Part shown: positions 18,850 to 30,986 of the stretch, piece by piece
Layout: every line of letters starts with the position of its first letter
Numbering within the stretch: position 1 is the stretch's first letter
NCBI GenBank assembly: GCA_947650285.1
Contig: CANTFL010000144.1
Coordinates: 1 to 64,000 of the forward strand
Direction of reading: 5' to 3'
From: Hyaloperonospora brassicae
Lineage: Eukaryota; Oomycota; Peronosporomycetes; Peronosporales; Peronosporaceae
DNA: 64,000 nt
Notes under the pieces: generated by a model
What the model saw: only the letters and a program-made list of their open reading frames with translations
Told to the model about the DNA's origin: nothing
Databases searched by the model: none
Program-made: the position numbers and the translations under genes

Positions 18850-21529
18850 TCGACGTAGCTGCACAAGTACTTGTACAACTACGCCGCCAAGATACTGAAC
18901 TTGCGAATCCCCTTGGCATCGACTAGAACGCGCCAGTCGTTGTTTGCCTTGATCGCTTCCGGATCAGGGCATTTGCCTTTGTAATCCACTATGCATCCAA
19001 GATGTAGTATATCTGTATCTGCAAAGATACACTCATCAAAAGTGACGAACTACCAATGATCACAAATTAACGTGAGAACCTTTCGGACGTGAATTAGGTA
19101 GACTTCCACTTCCGAATTTCCTTCCATAACCTAACTGTGGGTGAAAACATTGCTGAAGTAAGTAATGCATCTGTCTTGCCAAGTAATGCCCTTGTAGCCA
19201 CTTCCAGAGCAGACCGCTGATCTGCTCACTGCTGTGAATGGGATACCCCTCTCACGCGTGATAATTAATCTATCAGATTTAGAATCGCGACCAAACGGTA
19301 CTTTTTGAAAGCCGTCAATGATTACGTCTTTACTTGATATCGGCGTTAAATCCTATATTGCTGCAGTATAAAACTTGTTAGGTGCGTGTTTCATTCGCCA
19401 CCTTCGCGTATAATTTTGCACGCAGATATTCGGAAAATTATGGGTGAAGTTTATTTTCTCAAACGGTCTGCTGCGTAACAATCGTCAAAGAAATTGTCGA
19501 TCTCGAGTACTTATTCAAGAGTCAGTGACCATTGCTTTATGCTACAGTACCCTAAAACCGGTTTTACCATGATCAAGTGACGAGTAATTTTCTTCTTAGG
19601 CAAGCACACTGATAATCAAATCAGGTAATATCCTTGAATTCGATCAAACCTTTGTATACAATATTGACCCTGAACAACTTTCAAGATTAATCTGTGTTAC
19701 GCTCAATCCACGTATTCTCATCCGGGACGCTTTCGTCAATCGATCAGCTGCTGAGAACCTGTTCGTTATCAGCAAAAGTTACCGCCGATATTATATCGGT
19801 GACGACTCGGCTTCTGCGACATGTACGAAGATCTGCCTGAAGTTTGTAGAACTTGCAATATCTGTTTAGGTTCGAGCATCAGCAATTAATTAATTCACGA
19901 AGTTATATTCGGAAGTAGTACTAGATCAAGTGTACACCATACTAAATTGATTCATCATTAATAATACAAACAGTGTATCGGTTTCTTCGAGTGAACCTAT
20001 TTCCTCAGTCTTCTAGTGGCGTATTCAATCCGGCTGTTTAGGACTTTTTTCGACGTCTTTCAGCTTTGGTAGCTCTGACGTCAAAGCTGGGTTCTCGACG
20101 GACGAAATGTTCGGTTGACCGAATATTACCATGTTGCCTAGGTGGGTATTAGGGTTTGGCTTCCTTAGACTGTGTCCTCTAAACAAGCATCCGTGTTCCA
20201 GTCCACTCGATCTATTCGGGTAGTGAATCTTTGGCATGCATGAGTTTCACAGTTGCTGGCATCTTCCTTTACATTTAGGGTTAGATTACACTGAGGCCTT
20301 GTGTAGTCGTACTAACGACTGGGCCACGCCCAAAGCCATCTTTCTCGCTCGTAGAATAATACGCGCTTGTGGGCGCTGCAGAACGTTCATCATATAAGCG
20401 TCTGATTTACGAGTGGTATACATCTTCACGCATCGATGCTGCCAGCTGTCCCATGGAATTACAAGGTCGGCATCAAATTTGTCATTTACATACAGTAAGA
20501 TGAATTCATCAACGTACTGCACATCTTCTGACATGTAGTGAATTATCACTGCATGTCTATTTACTGTTTTGGATGTGCCTGATGCAAGTCGCGCCGTCAT
20601 CCTCGATGTATTCATTTTCCTTCCAACTTACTTGAGCCTACATACATATAGCGAAAGGCGTCGAATAAAGCTGTTTTACGCCCCACATTCAACTAGGACT
20701 CGAAATGACATGTCGTTAGTAAGCTTTATCTTCAATGAAAAGAGTAATACCCCACTACCAGGGGAGTAGTAACTCGCAATGACTGATTGTTGGGATCAAA
20801 TATCGTCAAGAGGATTGCAAATTCTTTGAAAGTTGCTGGATCAGCAGAATGGTATGTCCCTATTGACCCCAACCGTTTTAGGACAGCCCGCCTCGTTGTT
20901 GCGATTATACATGAACATCGTACCCGTGTTTTGGGCCCTATCTAATTATTGGACGGCCGTTACGCACCGCTATACGTTATACTGGGCTTGGGTCATTACA
21001 CGTATATATATTACTATAGTACCTTGTCGTTTAACATCAATCGTATATGTGTAATTGTATGGGAAAGCAACTTCTTTAGCTATTCACTTAGAAGAAACCG
21101 ATCGTTCTGAGCCGATGACCTACTATCGTCTCAGGAGATGATACGAAACCGATTTGACGTTATGCCGTCCGAGGATGAAGCATTCCTTTCACCAAAATAT
21201 CGCTAGTTTAAGCGTATTCACTTCCAGACGTAACAGGTGGATCTTGACGAGACCATGCATAAGACTCTGGATGAACACAGTAGTTTTAGTTTGTTCATCA
21301 ATGGGGTTACAGTGATGCAGCTCGTGAGGTTTATATTGTGCTGCGCGTAAGCATGCACATCGAGGTTTCCCTGTCTGAAATTTAAGAGCTCATGGCGAGC
21401 CCTAAATTTAGATTGTGGCGACTCATACGTCTCTGCAAAATGATTTGTGAAGACCTTTGACAACTGAAAAGGGTACGGGTCGCGAAGTTGATCCTTGGGG
21501 CCATGACCTGGCTTGACCAGGCATGTTGG
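18850..21529 (-). mobile_element. Element D (3' portion): ancient gypsy remnant, interrupted by C
   Basis: Minus-strand remnants in reverse coordinate order. Gag at 21528-21218 (FAETYESPQSKFRARHELL, VHAYAQH) matches FEPPRAEFRARSELL of A. Protease is at 20615-20286 (MTARLASGTSKTV, FDADLVIPWDSWQHRCVKM) and RT at about 19420-18850 (AQTPIS-like and [12 protein letters not shown] traces, ending in the sequence equivalent to DVKGLRKFLGLAAYLHKY). Nothing of RNase H, integrase or a 3' LTR remains, so D is truncated near 18850. The gag of D continues on the far side of element C at 29526. Stops and indels are everywhere; it is the oldest copy here. Confidence 0.75.
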
Positions 21530-21972
21530 TACGTAATGGGGCACTGATTGCCTCGTACGGAAATACCAGTACGGAGTCAACTCTTACTGACAACAGTGAA
21601 GGTCAATGCTCTGCTTTGTATTTGCACTATACAGAGGAAGGTTAATGAATAAGGTGAAGACTCTAGTCGTGGTGAAAGTAAAACTGGTATTTTATACAAT
21701 AATTCCTGCAACTATTGTTTCTCTGTTTGTCCTGACTCCATTATATTGATATATATATAATAGTATGATGACGTCTACTCACCACCTATTGCGTGCGTCT
21801 AGCAGCAAGAGGTGGGTTGATATAATCACGATGCCAACCGAGGAACAGACCAGTGGGTCATCCCAACAAAATCAATCTACTTAGTGGTATAGCTAACAGA
21901 ATATTCAACGTAATATTCTTCGTTACTATTTTGTCACAATGGCAACCTTATATAACAGGCTACCCCGTTACA
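21530..21972 (-). repeat. 3' LTR of element C
   Basis: Begins TGTAACGGGG at 21972 (minus strand), just after the polypurine-like AAAAGGGGTGA, and ends near 21530. It aligns by eye to 29088-29525 over shared stretches (CAGTACGGAGT, ACTGACAACAGTGA, ACTCACCACC) with many differences. Inner and outer edges are good to a few bases only. Confidence 0.7.
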
Positions 21973-22101
21973 TCACCCCTTTTAACTGATACTCACCGTG
22001 TGACGATCGAAACTTGGTGCTCACTCGTTGGGTACCATTGGGACAGGGAGCACTTGTCTGGTCAGATCCATTAATGCCTGGTCTTTCCACGCATCGTTAA
22101 C

Positions 22102-23693
22102 ATGTCTATGCGGCGTGACTCCAAGAAGATAAAGCCTGTTGCTGCACAAGCCTCCACGGCAGACGACTCGTCGTCTACAGCTTCTTCTTAGCCCTCGGCA
22201 ACTGTTTTCGCAGGCGCACGTGGTATCACACCTTGTGCACACGATGAATCCGAGTTGGGGGTCGTCTACTCCGAAGAATTAGATGTGTCTGAATCGGAAA
22301 AGGCTTCAGAGTCATCACAATCACCTGCGGTGCCTCTTCCTCCATCAAGGGATCTGCCGAACAGATGGACTCGCGATTTGCGTCAAAGTCTGTTCGACAG
22401 CGGTGATGAGTACGGCGATGGGTACAATTACTCATCACCACGTTCAACTCGTGCATCTTCGCACAATCGCGAGGAAAACGGCGCGAGCCGTCGTCACTAT
22501 GATAACCGTGGTACCGACGAAGGTACCACGTCGAAGCGTGGTAAGCGGAACCCTTGACGCTTGCTCGAACGTCTCATCAATAGTTTGTCTCGCGAGACGA
22601 ACCAGCACCATCGAATTTTATTATTCGACGCGACCGAGCTTCATGGATTGTCCTCCAGCGCGAGTAACTTTCGCGCTAAAGAAGACTTCTATCTTGATGC
22701 TTTTTTCAAGCATCGATGTGACAACAGCAACCTAAAGTGTGACATGAACTCGCTTTGGTGGCGTGTAATGCGTTCGTCCAAAACTTCAAAAGTTCTGGAC
22801 GTGAAGCGTGGATCCAAAAACTTGAGGCAGTACGCCTTACGTTAAAAAATGACCGCCAACGGTGCAAGATACCGGCTGCATCGTTTATCGCGTGAGGCAG
22901 GCATTCCTTGCCTCACATGGGGTGAACCTTGTGCGAGTTGTATTGACAACTCGCAGCGTGCTCATAGGAAAATGTTTCCCCCTAAATTCGCCCTGGGGAA
23001 GGGCTCACATCTCGGATGAGATGCGGGACGCGATTTCAAACTTTCAATCCGTCTACGAGCGCCAGAAGCGCGTGTTTGCCGATGGTACCGATAACCAATC
23101 GGATGAGTCTCGTCATATTGTCGGACGAGGCTCTCAACGTCAGCCATCAGCTGGGACCGAGGCTCCCAGCTATCATACGATGGTTGAGACCCCCGCCAGC
23201 AGACAAGGTAACTTGACCGCTTCCTGTTCTTCACGCGGTTGCTCAAGATAAGCCCCACTTGAAAGCGTCGACCACCGTTAAAGTCCACCGGTGGCTCAGG
23301 TGGAGGTGAGAAGACAAGTTCCGGCTCAGCCGCCGGGCCTGCGGTAGATTTGCGAGCGCTATGAACGCGTCCTAACTTAGTTTAGGGAGGACGTCGATTA
23401 CGAGTACAATCGTCACCACGACTTGCTGGCGACCTTACGACGTATCCTTACCGACCAGGAGAAATTCCGGTCGGACTTTGCGTCGCTCATCCTGAGAACG
23501 AACTCAAGCGTCGTGTGGTGCGCGACAAGCTAGCGGCGGCTCGTCTCGAAACTGTGTTGTTGAAGGCCAACATGAAAGTTTGGTCCGTGATCACAAAAAT
23601 CTGTTGGAGATTCTTGAGCGTGCCGGCTGTCTCCGTTATTGGAAGAGGCCACGTACTGATAGTACGGGCGGAGACGACCAACATCAAACGTAG
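22102..23693 (+). pseudogene. Antisense gene of element C, homologous to that of A
   Basis: Plus-strand frame opposite the pol 3' end and 3' UTR of C, opening MSMRRDSKKIKPVAA (A: MSMRGDSRPTQPGA). One frame holds from 22102 to 22845 apart from two stops (about 22188 and 22558). It contains RGTDEGTTSKRG, LLERLINSLSRETNQHHRI, FDATELHGLSSSASNF and EDFYLDAFFKHR. After a shift it continues with GARYRLHRLSREAGIPCLTW, GEPCASCIDNSQRAHRK and, near the end, NLLEILERAGCLRYWKRPRT. The overall length (1.59 kb) matches A (1.61 kb). Between A and C the conserved block shows about half its codon changes at silent positions. Function unknown. Confidence 0.6.
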
Positions 23694-25236
23694 GATGCGT
23701 GCACATCCTACGAGGCAACTCAGTTGTGTATGTATTTCCTTGGCGATGCAATACACGAAAGGGACCAATGCATTTCGGCCATGGTTTACTACTGCCGACA
23801 CTAGTGACTGCATGTCTAGGTAGGTTTAGTGTAGACAGTAATACCAGGTCGCTAATTTTAAATGAAAGAACAGTTGCTATTCCATTCTAGTCTGAGATTC
23901 GTTTCTGGTGGTCCAGCACGTTAGATATAGAGTCCTATACGAAACGGACTACCGCCTCTCGAGTCAGCAGGAGGTTCTCTGCTGACTCTCTGTTGTGTCT
24001 TTCAGTGAGCTTCTTGCACCCTGCTAAGAGATTCATTTCTTCTTCAGCGAGGTTGTCCTCCTTCTCACTGACACAATCGTTGATGATGCTGAATCTGCCA
24101 GCATCTTCATCACTGTATTGTAAAGCAGCAGCGTCAACGCTACTGCTAATCTTGTCTTCTTCGATGTCGATATTGTCGACATCGTCATCAAACGTATCGG
24201 TGTGCGCGGTGATGCGTGATGATGAAGATTCAAAACGGTTTTAGCTCGAGCGAGTCCCTCCCTCCTTGACCCACAGTCACCCTGTATCAGCGCGGGAACA
24301 AGGAATTGGCGTAAGATATTACGTAGAAGTTGTATGCGTCGTGGACGCATGCACGGAGTTGTTGATGGCGAATTTGACCATCAGCAAGAACTTACTACAT
24401 TTCAAAGTAGTGAACGTACCCTCGAAGTATTTCTTCGAGGACACGGTTTGCACGTTCTGTCTGACCATCCGTTTCGAAATGGTCAGAGGTGGACATCTTC
24501 AACCGTTTTCCGAGAGAACGGGACACGGGTTGCCAAAACTTCGCCGTGAACCGAGGATCACGGTCGGATACGAGTTCACGACGTAACCCGTGGAGTCGAA
24601 ACACTGTGTCGATGAATACACGCGAACATCCGTGTGAAGTGATCGACTCAGGAACTGCAGCAAGATGTACCATCTTGCTGAAACGATTTACAAACACAAG
24701 AACACCATTATGCTTGTGAGTGTCTTCAGGGAACCCGAAGCCAAAGCTCATGAAAACGGACTCAGAACACTCTGCCGGGACCGGCAGAGGTGCAATGGTG
24801 CACGGTATGAAGGTCTAGGCTTCACCCGCTGACAGACCTCGCAAGAAAAAAAGTACTTGCGTACAAACTGATACTGGTGGAGCCAGTCGAAGTCATGACT
24901 GACCGTGAGGTAAGTCTTCTCGCGGCCACAATACCCAGCTGTTGGCGCGTCGTGACATTCGAACATGATGCGCAAGCGCAAATCATCATTATCGAGTGCG
25001 ACAACACGAGGCGTGTCGTCTGCAACTGATGTGTAGTACAGCAACCCGTTGTAAATCGTATATCGATTCAATAAGGAACGGTATGAAGCCGTTAAATCTG
25101 ACAAGGATTTCCAGGATGGATTTGTTAGGTGATCCATCAAGCGTAGGGTATCCTTATCTCCTATGTATTGCTTCCGCACGTCGGCGAGTAACGTCGATGT
25201 CTGTACACGAACTGAGAGCGCCGCAACAGTAGGCAA
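22962..25236 (-). pseudogene. pol: Element C integrase, acidic insert and chromodomain
   Basis: 25236-24748 holds the zinc-finger region (ECHDAPTAGYCGREKTYLT, CEVCQRVKPRPS). 24751-24395 holds the DDE core (FGFPEDTHKHNGVLVFVNRF, VSDRDPRFTAKFW, TDGQTERANRVLEE). 24350-23995 covers the acidic insert, 23751-23530 the GPY/F end (TYTTELPRRMCTHPTFDVG) and 23288-22962 the chromodomain (VGLILSNRVKN, SSYLVCWRGSQPSYDSWE). Several frames and stops. Confidence 0.82.
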
Positions 25237-26387
25237 GATCTCACTGTTGACGTGTGTAGTCGGCTCGAAATCGGGCCGACGTGATAGCGCATCAGCGACG
25301 ATGTTAAGTCGTTATGGTTTTTACTCCACGGAGAAGTTGTACTCCGCGAAGAAAGACATCCACCTCGCCATTCTATACGAGAGTTTGTTTTACGGCCGTG
25401 CGTAGTGAAACATGATCCGTATATACGATGAACGGTTATCTCCCAGGAGATAGACGCGAAACATAGCCAGCGCATATTTCTTGGCAAGTAGTTCCTTGTC
25501 ATGCACGGGGTAATTACGCTCAGCTGCTTGCAGCTGACTCGATTGATAGCAGATGACACCTCTGCACCATCTGTGTCAAATTTCATCAACGCAAATCCTA
25601 TCGCAAAATCGCTGGCGTCACAGACCACGTGAAATGGTCTGTCATGATCTGCAATCGCCAGTATGGGCGATCGCGTCAAGCTCTGCTTGATACCTTCAAA
25701 GGAACGCTGACAGTCAGCGTTCCATGACCCCTTGACATTTTTCTTGAGTAAACAAGAAAGATGCACAGTCATCTCGGCGTAGTTTCGCAAGGACTGTGCA
25801 AGTACGCCGCTAGGCCATGAAACTTACGAAGTCCCTTGACATCGACTGGCACTGGCCAGTCGGTGATCGCCTTGATCTTCTCGAAATCAGTGCCTACGCC
25901 GTGTTTACCCACGGTGCACCCAAGAAGCGGTATTTTGCTAGCCACTAATATACACTTCTTGAGGTTGGCGTACAACTTATGCTTGCCCATAAGTTGAACT
26001 ACCTGACGAACGTGTGCTCTGTGGACTTCAACGTCCGTCTCTCCGTCCATAGCCCGGCTATGAACGAACACATCGTCAAAGTAACTCGGCGCTAAATCCC
26101 GCACTGGTGTCAACCAGAGTTACACATCTGCTAAATGTTGAAGGGGCAATACTCAGCCCTTCTAGCCTCACTAGCCACTCCCGCAGCATGCCGCTCGGGG
26201 TTCTCACTGCTGTGTACGGGATGTCCCGTTCACGCATGAGGATCTGATAGAAGCCATCCATCCTATCTATGGACGAGAAGATGGTTATCTTTGACATACC
26301 ATCAATGATCACGTACTTCCTTGATATCGGCGTCTGAGCCGGTACCGTTGCAGCATTCAACTTGTTGAATGCGTGCACTATCCGCAA
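25161..26387 (-). pseudogene. pol: Element C reverse transcriptase and RNase H
   Basis: 26387-26076 has LRIVHAFNKLNAATVPAQTP-like and TPSGMLREWLVRLEGLS motifs; 26113-25769 has the catalytic YFDDVFVHSRAM and VDVKGLRKFHGLAAYLHS; 25790-25161 has RNase H (FHVVCDASDFAIGFALMKF) with a frameshift after it. The RT active site is intact but the frame is broken in at least three places. Confidence 0.82.
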
Positions 26388-27079
26388 TTCTCATGTGGCC
26401 TTTCGCACACACAAAGGTCTCAGAGCTGTGATGGGATGTTGATTCCCTCACAAGACCCGTTGCCAAGCGATCGGTAAAGAACACATCGATCGCTAGTACT
26501 TGTTCGCGAGTCAGTGGACACTACTTCATGACTCAGTACTTCGAGCCCGGTTTGAGCTCGATCTCATGGCGAGTGCCTTTGTCCTTAGGCAACTCGCAAG
26601 GTACGGATTCAGGGAATACATCCTTAAATTCGATCAAATCCTTATACAAAGGATTTGCCTGAAGCGACTTCCAAGGTTAATATTCATACCTTTCAATCCG
26701 AGGCTTCTCATCGATGACACTTCATCCATCGATGAGCTACTGATAACTCGTTTGTTCTCAGTAAACACCATTTCCGACCTAATTTCATTGACGTACGCGT
26801 CCTCCGCGAAGAGTATAGTGACCTGCTAGACTTTGCCACCACGCAGATCACATAGGAACCTTTTTTTATCCAACGCTGGCAATTGAGTTATCTCCGAAGT
26901 TAACTTCGGGCGGCACAATCAGATCAAGCGTATAAGCGCTTACACCTGATCCGTCATTGACCAAGACATTCAATGTCGCGGTTAAATTTCTGGGACGTCA
27001 CATTCGCAGGATGCTGGAAACTATCTCCCTCATAATGAACCACTTGAGTAAAGTCTTCCTCAAGTACGTGGGGGATCTT

Positions 27080-27988
27080 TTACTCCACGTCTTCTGACAG
27101 TGGGGCGCATCCCCCAGTCAGGTAACGATCGTCTGCGGTCGACTTCCTAGTCGACGTATGACCTCCGTGTTGCCGATCACCGGCAAGTGGTATCTTCTTT
27201 CTCGGAAGCTGACTTCCCGGCATGCACACATGTCCCGGTCCATTCGACTTTGAGTGGTGAACCTTCGGCGCCACCTGTGAAATTGCACGGTCGCCGGGAG
27301 CTTTTTCCACAGTGTAGTGATCATCTACACTGCGGCATTGTACAGTCGTGCTGACGACCGTACCGCAAGTGAGGCCATCGCACTCACTTGCAGTGCGCAC
27401 ACACGATTGTGGACATTACAAGACGTTCATCAGATATTCATCTGATAAGCAAGTGGCAGAAATTATTAATGATCAATGCTGCCAGCTCACCCTTGGCTCC
27501 TATCTCCTAATCCAAGGCAGTCCTAGGATGACGTCGAGATTTTCATCTAGGTCAAGTACGATGAAGTCATCATCGTGCTGTTCGTATTCTAACGTATAGT
27601 TGATTCCGACTACACGTTTCTACACAGATATCATTGCGCCTGTCGCTAGGCGTACAGTCATTCTTGTTGGAGAGATCTCCCGCTCCACGAAGTTGATGCT
27701 TCCAGCCTCTAGTAACTGGCGACGAACAACGTTGTTCGACGCCCCACAGCCAACTAGGGTGCGAAGTGACAAGTCCTTTGTCACTTCCAATGTCAAGGTG
27801 ATGAGGTTCACTTCACTATTAGGTCCAGAGACACACAGTGGCTGTATGTCGGGAGCAACCTTTGCCAAGAGATTTGCAAATTCTCTTGATGTTGCAGGAT
27901 CCGTAAGGCGCTCCGCCCCTACTGACCCCGTCCATTTTTTGATGGTCCGCTTCGCTGTCGCGGCTTTGAAAAAGTGTCGGACCCTCAT
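27080..27988 (-). pseudogene. pro: Element C protease
   Basis: 27988-27620 carries LRTLVGCGASNNVVRRQLL (catalytic Asp replaced by Gly), MTVRLATGAMIS and the upstream KKWTGSVGAERLTDPATSRE shared with A. 27400-27080 carries the downstream linker (SECDGLTCGTVVSTT). Decayed and inactive. Confidence 0.75.
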
Positions 27989-28135
27989 CCTCCAGTTCTC
28001 CTGGCTGGTCGACGGGTACTGCGCTCAGTACTGCGAAGTTCTGAGAGGGGGATACTGCATTTGTATGCGGTAGTGTACCATCTTGTGACATCTATGGCAT
28101 CTCAGCAATCGCTTGTCGCTCGCAGGGCGAGGTAT

Positions 28136-29031
28136 CTAACCCTCGACATGAGAGAGGTCCATTGATTTTGGAAATCCGACCGCTGATCGTCTCTGTGGAC
28201 GATAGGAGGTCAGCGTAGCATGGACCTGTCTCACACAAAAGTATTTCTGCTCCGCAGCATAAATTGCTTCTGAGAGCGTCTCCAGCTCTCCTCGGAACAG
28301 GTGGTCCCTGACGGGACCATCTGCAAGTCTTTGAATGAATATTGTGATCTTCACAAATTCACTCACAAGTTTCACTACCATGCAACTTGTAAGGTAACGT
28401 CCATGTAAGGCGTAAGCGTGAATCTTACGCTTATCCTGTTTGAGTTGCAGGAGCTCTGGTGAAGTCCTGAACTCTGCCCTGGGCGGCTCAGAAGTTTCGC
28501 TGATCAGGGTATTGAAGATCCTTAACGACTTCAACACGTTTGGGTCGTGAAATATGAGATTCAGGGACCAATTCCTGGCGTCCCCTGCCAAGTAAGACTG
28601 ATCGAATGCAATTTGCATAGCTCATCGTCGATGCGAAAAACCTTGATTGCACTGTCTACCTCGACGAACCATCTCAACAGGGAGTCTTCCTCGACTCCCC
28701 GTACTTGGAGATCTCTATCTTAAGCCTCCCGTCAACGCTCTCGCGTCGACTCCGCAAACTGAGACTGTTGTTGTCTCAGCATTTCAGCCCACTGATGATA
28801 TTGTTGTCGCAATAATGTAAACTCCGCTCGAGGATCATCAAGTTCTCGTTGCAAGAACTTGCTGACAACGGAATGCTGATGGTCCCTATCTATTGATGAT
28901 AGCATGGCCCAGATAGTTTCTTTGCCAACGGTCAAACTCGTTCGTTCGATCGCACTTAAGACGATATCGCTCAAATAGGAGTAGCTCTCACGGGTTCCGT
29001 GAAAGCTGTCGCCTTCTACATCGCCCAACAT
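28136..29031 (-). pseudogene. gag: Element C gag
   Basis: Two open stretches: 29031-28732 (MLGDVEGDSFHGTRESYSYL, then WAMLSSIDRDHQHSVVSKFL) and 28618-28136 (SETSEPPRAEFRTSPELLQL, KIHAYALHGRYLTSC, FIQRLADGPVRDHLFRGEL). They match the gag of A in order and spacing, with a gap of stops between them. The zinc-knuckle part is not open. Confidence 0.8.
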
Positions 29032-29087
29032 GTTAATGTATGGCGATGTGAGTGTAGTCCTTGGACGAACTACAAAGAGCTACCAGG

Positions 29088-29525
29088 TGCAACGGGCACC
29101 GACAACAACGTAATTGCCTACCAGTACGGAGTTAACTTTTACTGACAACAGTGATAGTCAGTGCCCCGCTAAATGTAAAACTACACAGAGGAAGATAAAC
29201 GACTAAGGTGAAGACTCTAGTTGTAGAAGATGTAAAACTTATATTTCATGAAATTAAGTCCTGTAACTCTTGTTTCGCTATTCGACCTGACTCAATTATA
29301 TTAATATAACTAAACGCATGATGACGTCTACTCACCACCCATTGCGCGCGTTTAGCAGCGATTGGTGGGTTGCTATAATCACAATATCAATCAATAAACA
29401 GACCTTTGGATCATTTTAACAATATCACTATACTTAGTGATATTGTTGAAAGACCATTCAGCGTAATATTCTTTATCACCATTTCTCACACATGGTAATT
29501 TCATGTTACGGGTTAACCCGTTACA
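29088..29525 (-). repeat. 5' LTR of element C
   Basis: On the minus strand it starts TGTAACGGGT at 29525 and ends near 29088 in a degenerate copy of GTGCCCCGTTACA. A 13-bp perfect hairpin lies at 29418-29447, the counterpart of the hairpin at 7037-7061 of A with a compensated base pair. Confidence 0.75.
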
Positions 29526-29955
29526 GAACGGGCCAATGCGACTTAAATTTCGTTGTCCACGATGCGACGAGCACTTATGGCGTCGTCCAACGCGACGAAT
29601 CATCTTAGCAGGGATTCTTTTTCGACTCCCTTGTGCTTCGGGATGCCTATTTCAAGCTTTCGGGTCGACGCACGTGTGTCAGCCCGCCCAAAGCAGCTTT
29701 GAAATGCTGCTATCTTAACAATTCTGTCTGTTAAGGTCCTTGCTGGTGAATCAAAGATGATATCCCATTCTTCAGCAAGTTTATTGTGGATGAACTTGCT
29801 GATATGATATCTTGCCAGTCTCTGTCTAGAGCCTCCTACTTGTCACTAATGGCGATGTATGTTAGAATACGCTCTCTCTGACAGGTCAAAAGTTCCTGCA
29901 GTTCAAGTGCAATACCTGTTGCAGGTAAGTCCGACCTCACCTAATTGGCTAATTA

Positions 29956-30078
29956 TGTGACAGGTTGACACATGGGAAAAATTGAGACGGACGCCATCTG
30001 ACAGGTCGATACATGGGACGAATCGAGACGGATACCATGTGACAGGTTTACACATGGGATAGGGATAGACGGACATCA
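29956..30078. repeat. 41-bp tandem repeat, three full units plus a partial
   Basis: Units at 29956-29996, 29997-30037 and 30038-30078 each begin TGTGACAGGT or a close variant, then ACATGGGA, and end GAGACGGACGCCA or close. A partial fourth follows to about 30095. Units differ by several substitutions. The array sits inside the gag of the old element D and is absent from A and C. Confidence 0.85.
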
Positions 30079-30439
30079 TGTGCAACTTGACATGGTCTGG
30101 TTGCATTTCCGTTTGGCTTTATGCGTACCGTAGTGTTGACAAAGGGAGTAGTTAGCACTACATATATTTTACTTTCACTTTCCTCTCCGTTCGCACAAGT
30201 GCAACTGTAACATATACTTTTAACAATGTCGATAAGGGAAGAACCCATTCGTTCAATTGCAGTACATTCGAGATCACATAAATGGGGATAGCCTTCACGG
30301 GCGTGAGCGATATTTCTTCCTCATCTAGCATGTACATGTTGGATGAAACGACCGTGGTCGCGGGGATGGACTACAAAGTGCTACGCGGTTCAATAGAGCG
30401 AACTTCTTACCAGATAAGTCGTTCGACCTTATTTCGATA

Positions 30440-30855
30440 CGTTATAACGGTGTGCGTTCCCAAAACCTCACGTACACCGTACGTGCAGTGAAAGTGTATA
30501 ATATGAGCAAGAGTTACTCAGAATGAGTGAAAGATAGACCTGTATGTAATATAGTTAACTTTCCTGATTACCTCAGTTGATCTTACTTTAACTGTATTAG
30601 ACCAAAAAACACCAAAATGTAGCATCTCGCTTACCACCAACGGCGCGCGTCTAGCAGAGATTGGTGGTTTAGTTGGTCGGCATCATGACGTTTATCAATC
30701 AGTAGTGGAGCGCTACTGATTATAATCTGTAGAGGTAAATTTCTATCGATACTGACTCGCAAGAGTAGTATTGTTCAATATTACCACTTAAGATAATGTT
30801 TACGTCAAAATATATTCGTGCCAACGACATGTGAAATACTCACACCGTTACGCTT
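30440..30855 (-). repeat. Decayed 5' LTR of element D
   Basis: Minus-strand LTR recognisable by CACCAACGGCGCGCGTCTAG followed by GATTGGTGG (30636-30668), the counterpart of CACCAATCGCCGCAAGACGC in A, and by an end resembling GTTATAACGGTGTGC at about 30441. Its outer edge (about 30855) is only about 130 bp upstream of the start codon of the TCD gene, so this LTR forms most of that gene's upstream region. Confidence 0.6.
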
Positions 30856-30986
30856 TTGATGAATTGTGGTAGTGCTTTCTCGGCGATCACATTGAGATTA
30901 TTGACTTCAGCATTGCACATAATCGAATATTGTCCTTAGCTGAAAATATCACAGTTTCAACATTGAAAACAAAACCCACTTTTCCG

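Larger units (their letters stand above)
21530..29525 (-). mobile_element. Element C: decayed full-length relative of A, nested in D
   Basis: Minus-strand gypsy element with both LTRs (5' LTR 29088-29525, 3' LTR 21530-21972), gag, protease, RT, RNase H, integrase with acidic insert, chromodomain and the antisense gene. All parts are recognisable by comparison with A but carry many stops and indels, and its two LTRs differ from each other much more than those of A, so it is old. It splits the gag of element D between the segments equivalent to TFAQ and THLSG of A. I could not identify a clean target-site duplication. Confidence 0.85.
29526..30855 (-). mobile_element. Element D (5' portion): gag N-terminus and LTR
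   Basis: Continuation of D beyond the inserted C. 29526-29850 (minus) aligns with gag of A around the double-stop region and upstream (AKFIQNEL-like and SPARTLTDR-like traces). 30350-30245 (minus) encodes MLDEEEISLTPVKAIPIYVI, equal to the gag start MLDEEDTF of A. A 400-bp stretch between these (about 29860-30240), including a 41-bp tandem repeat, has no counterpart in A. 30440-30855 is the decayed LTR. Confidence 0.65.

Noticed and set aside
29956..30095. Regular 41-bp repeats that might suggest a CRISPR-like array
   Set aside because: Units are directly adjacent with no spacers and lie in a eukaryotic retrotransposon remnant; this is an ordinary tandem repeat.
30282..30491. Plus-strand gag start fragment (MYMLDE...)
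   Set aside because: The match comes from a local palindrome; the same segment read on the minus strand continues the gag of D in the right order.
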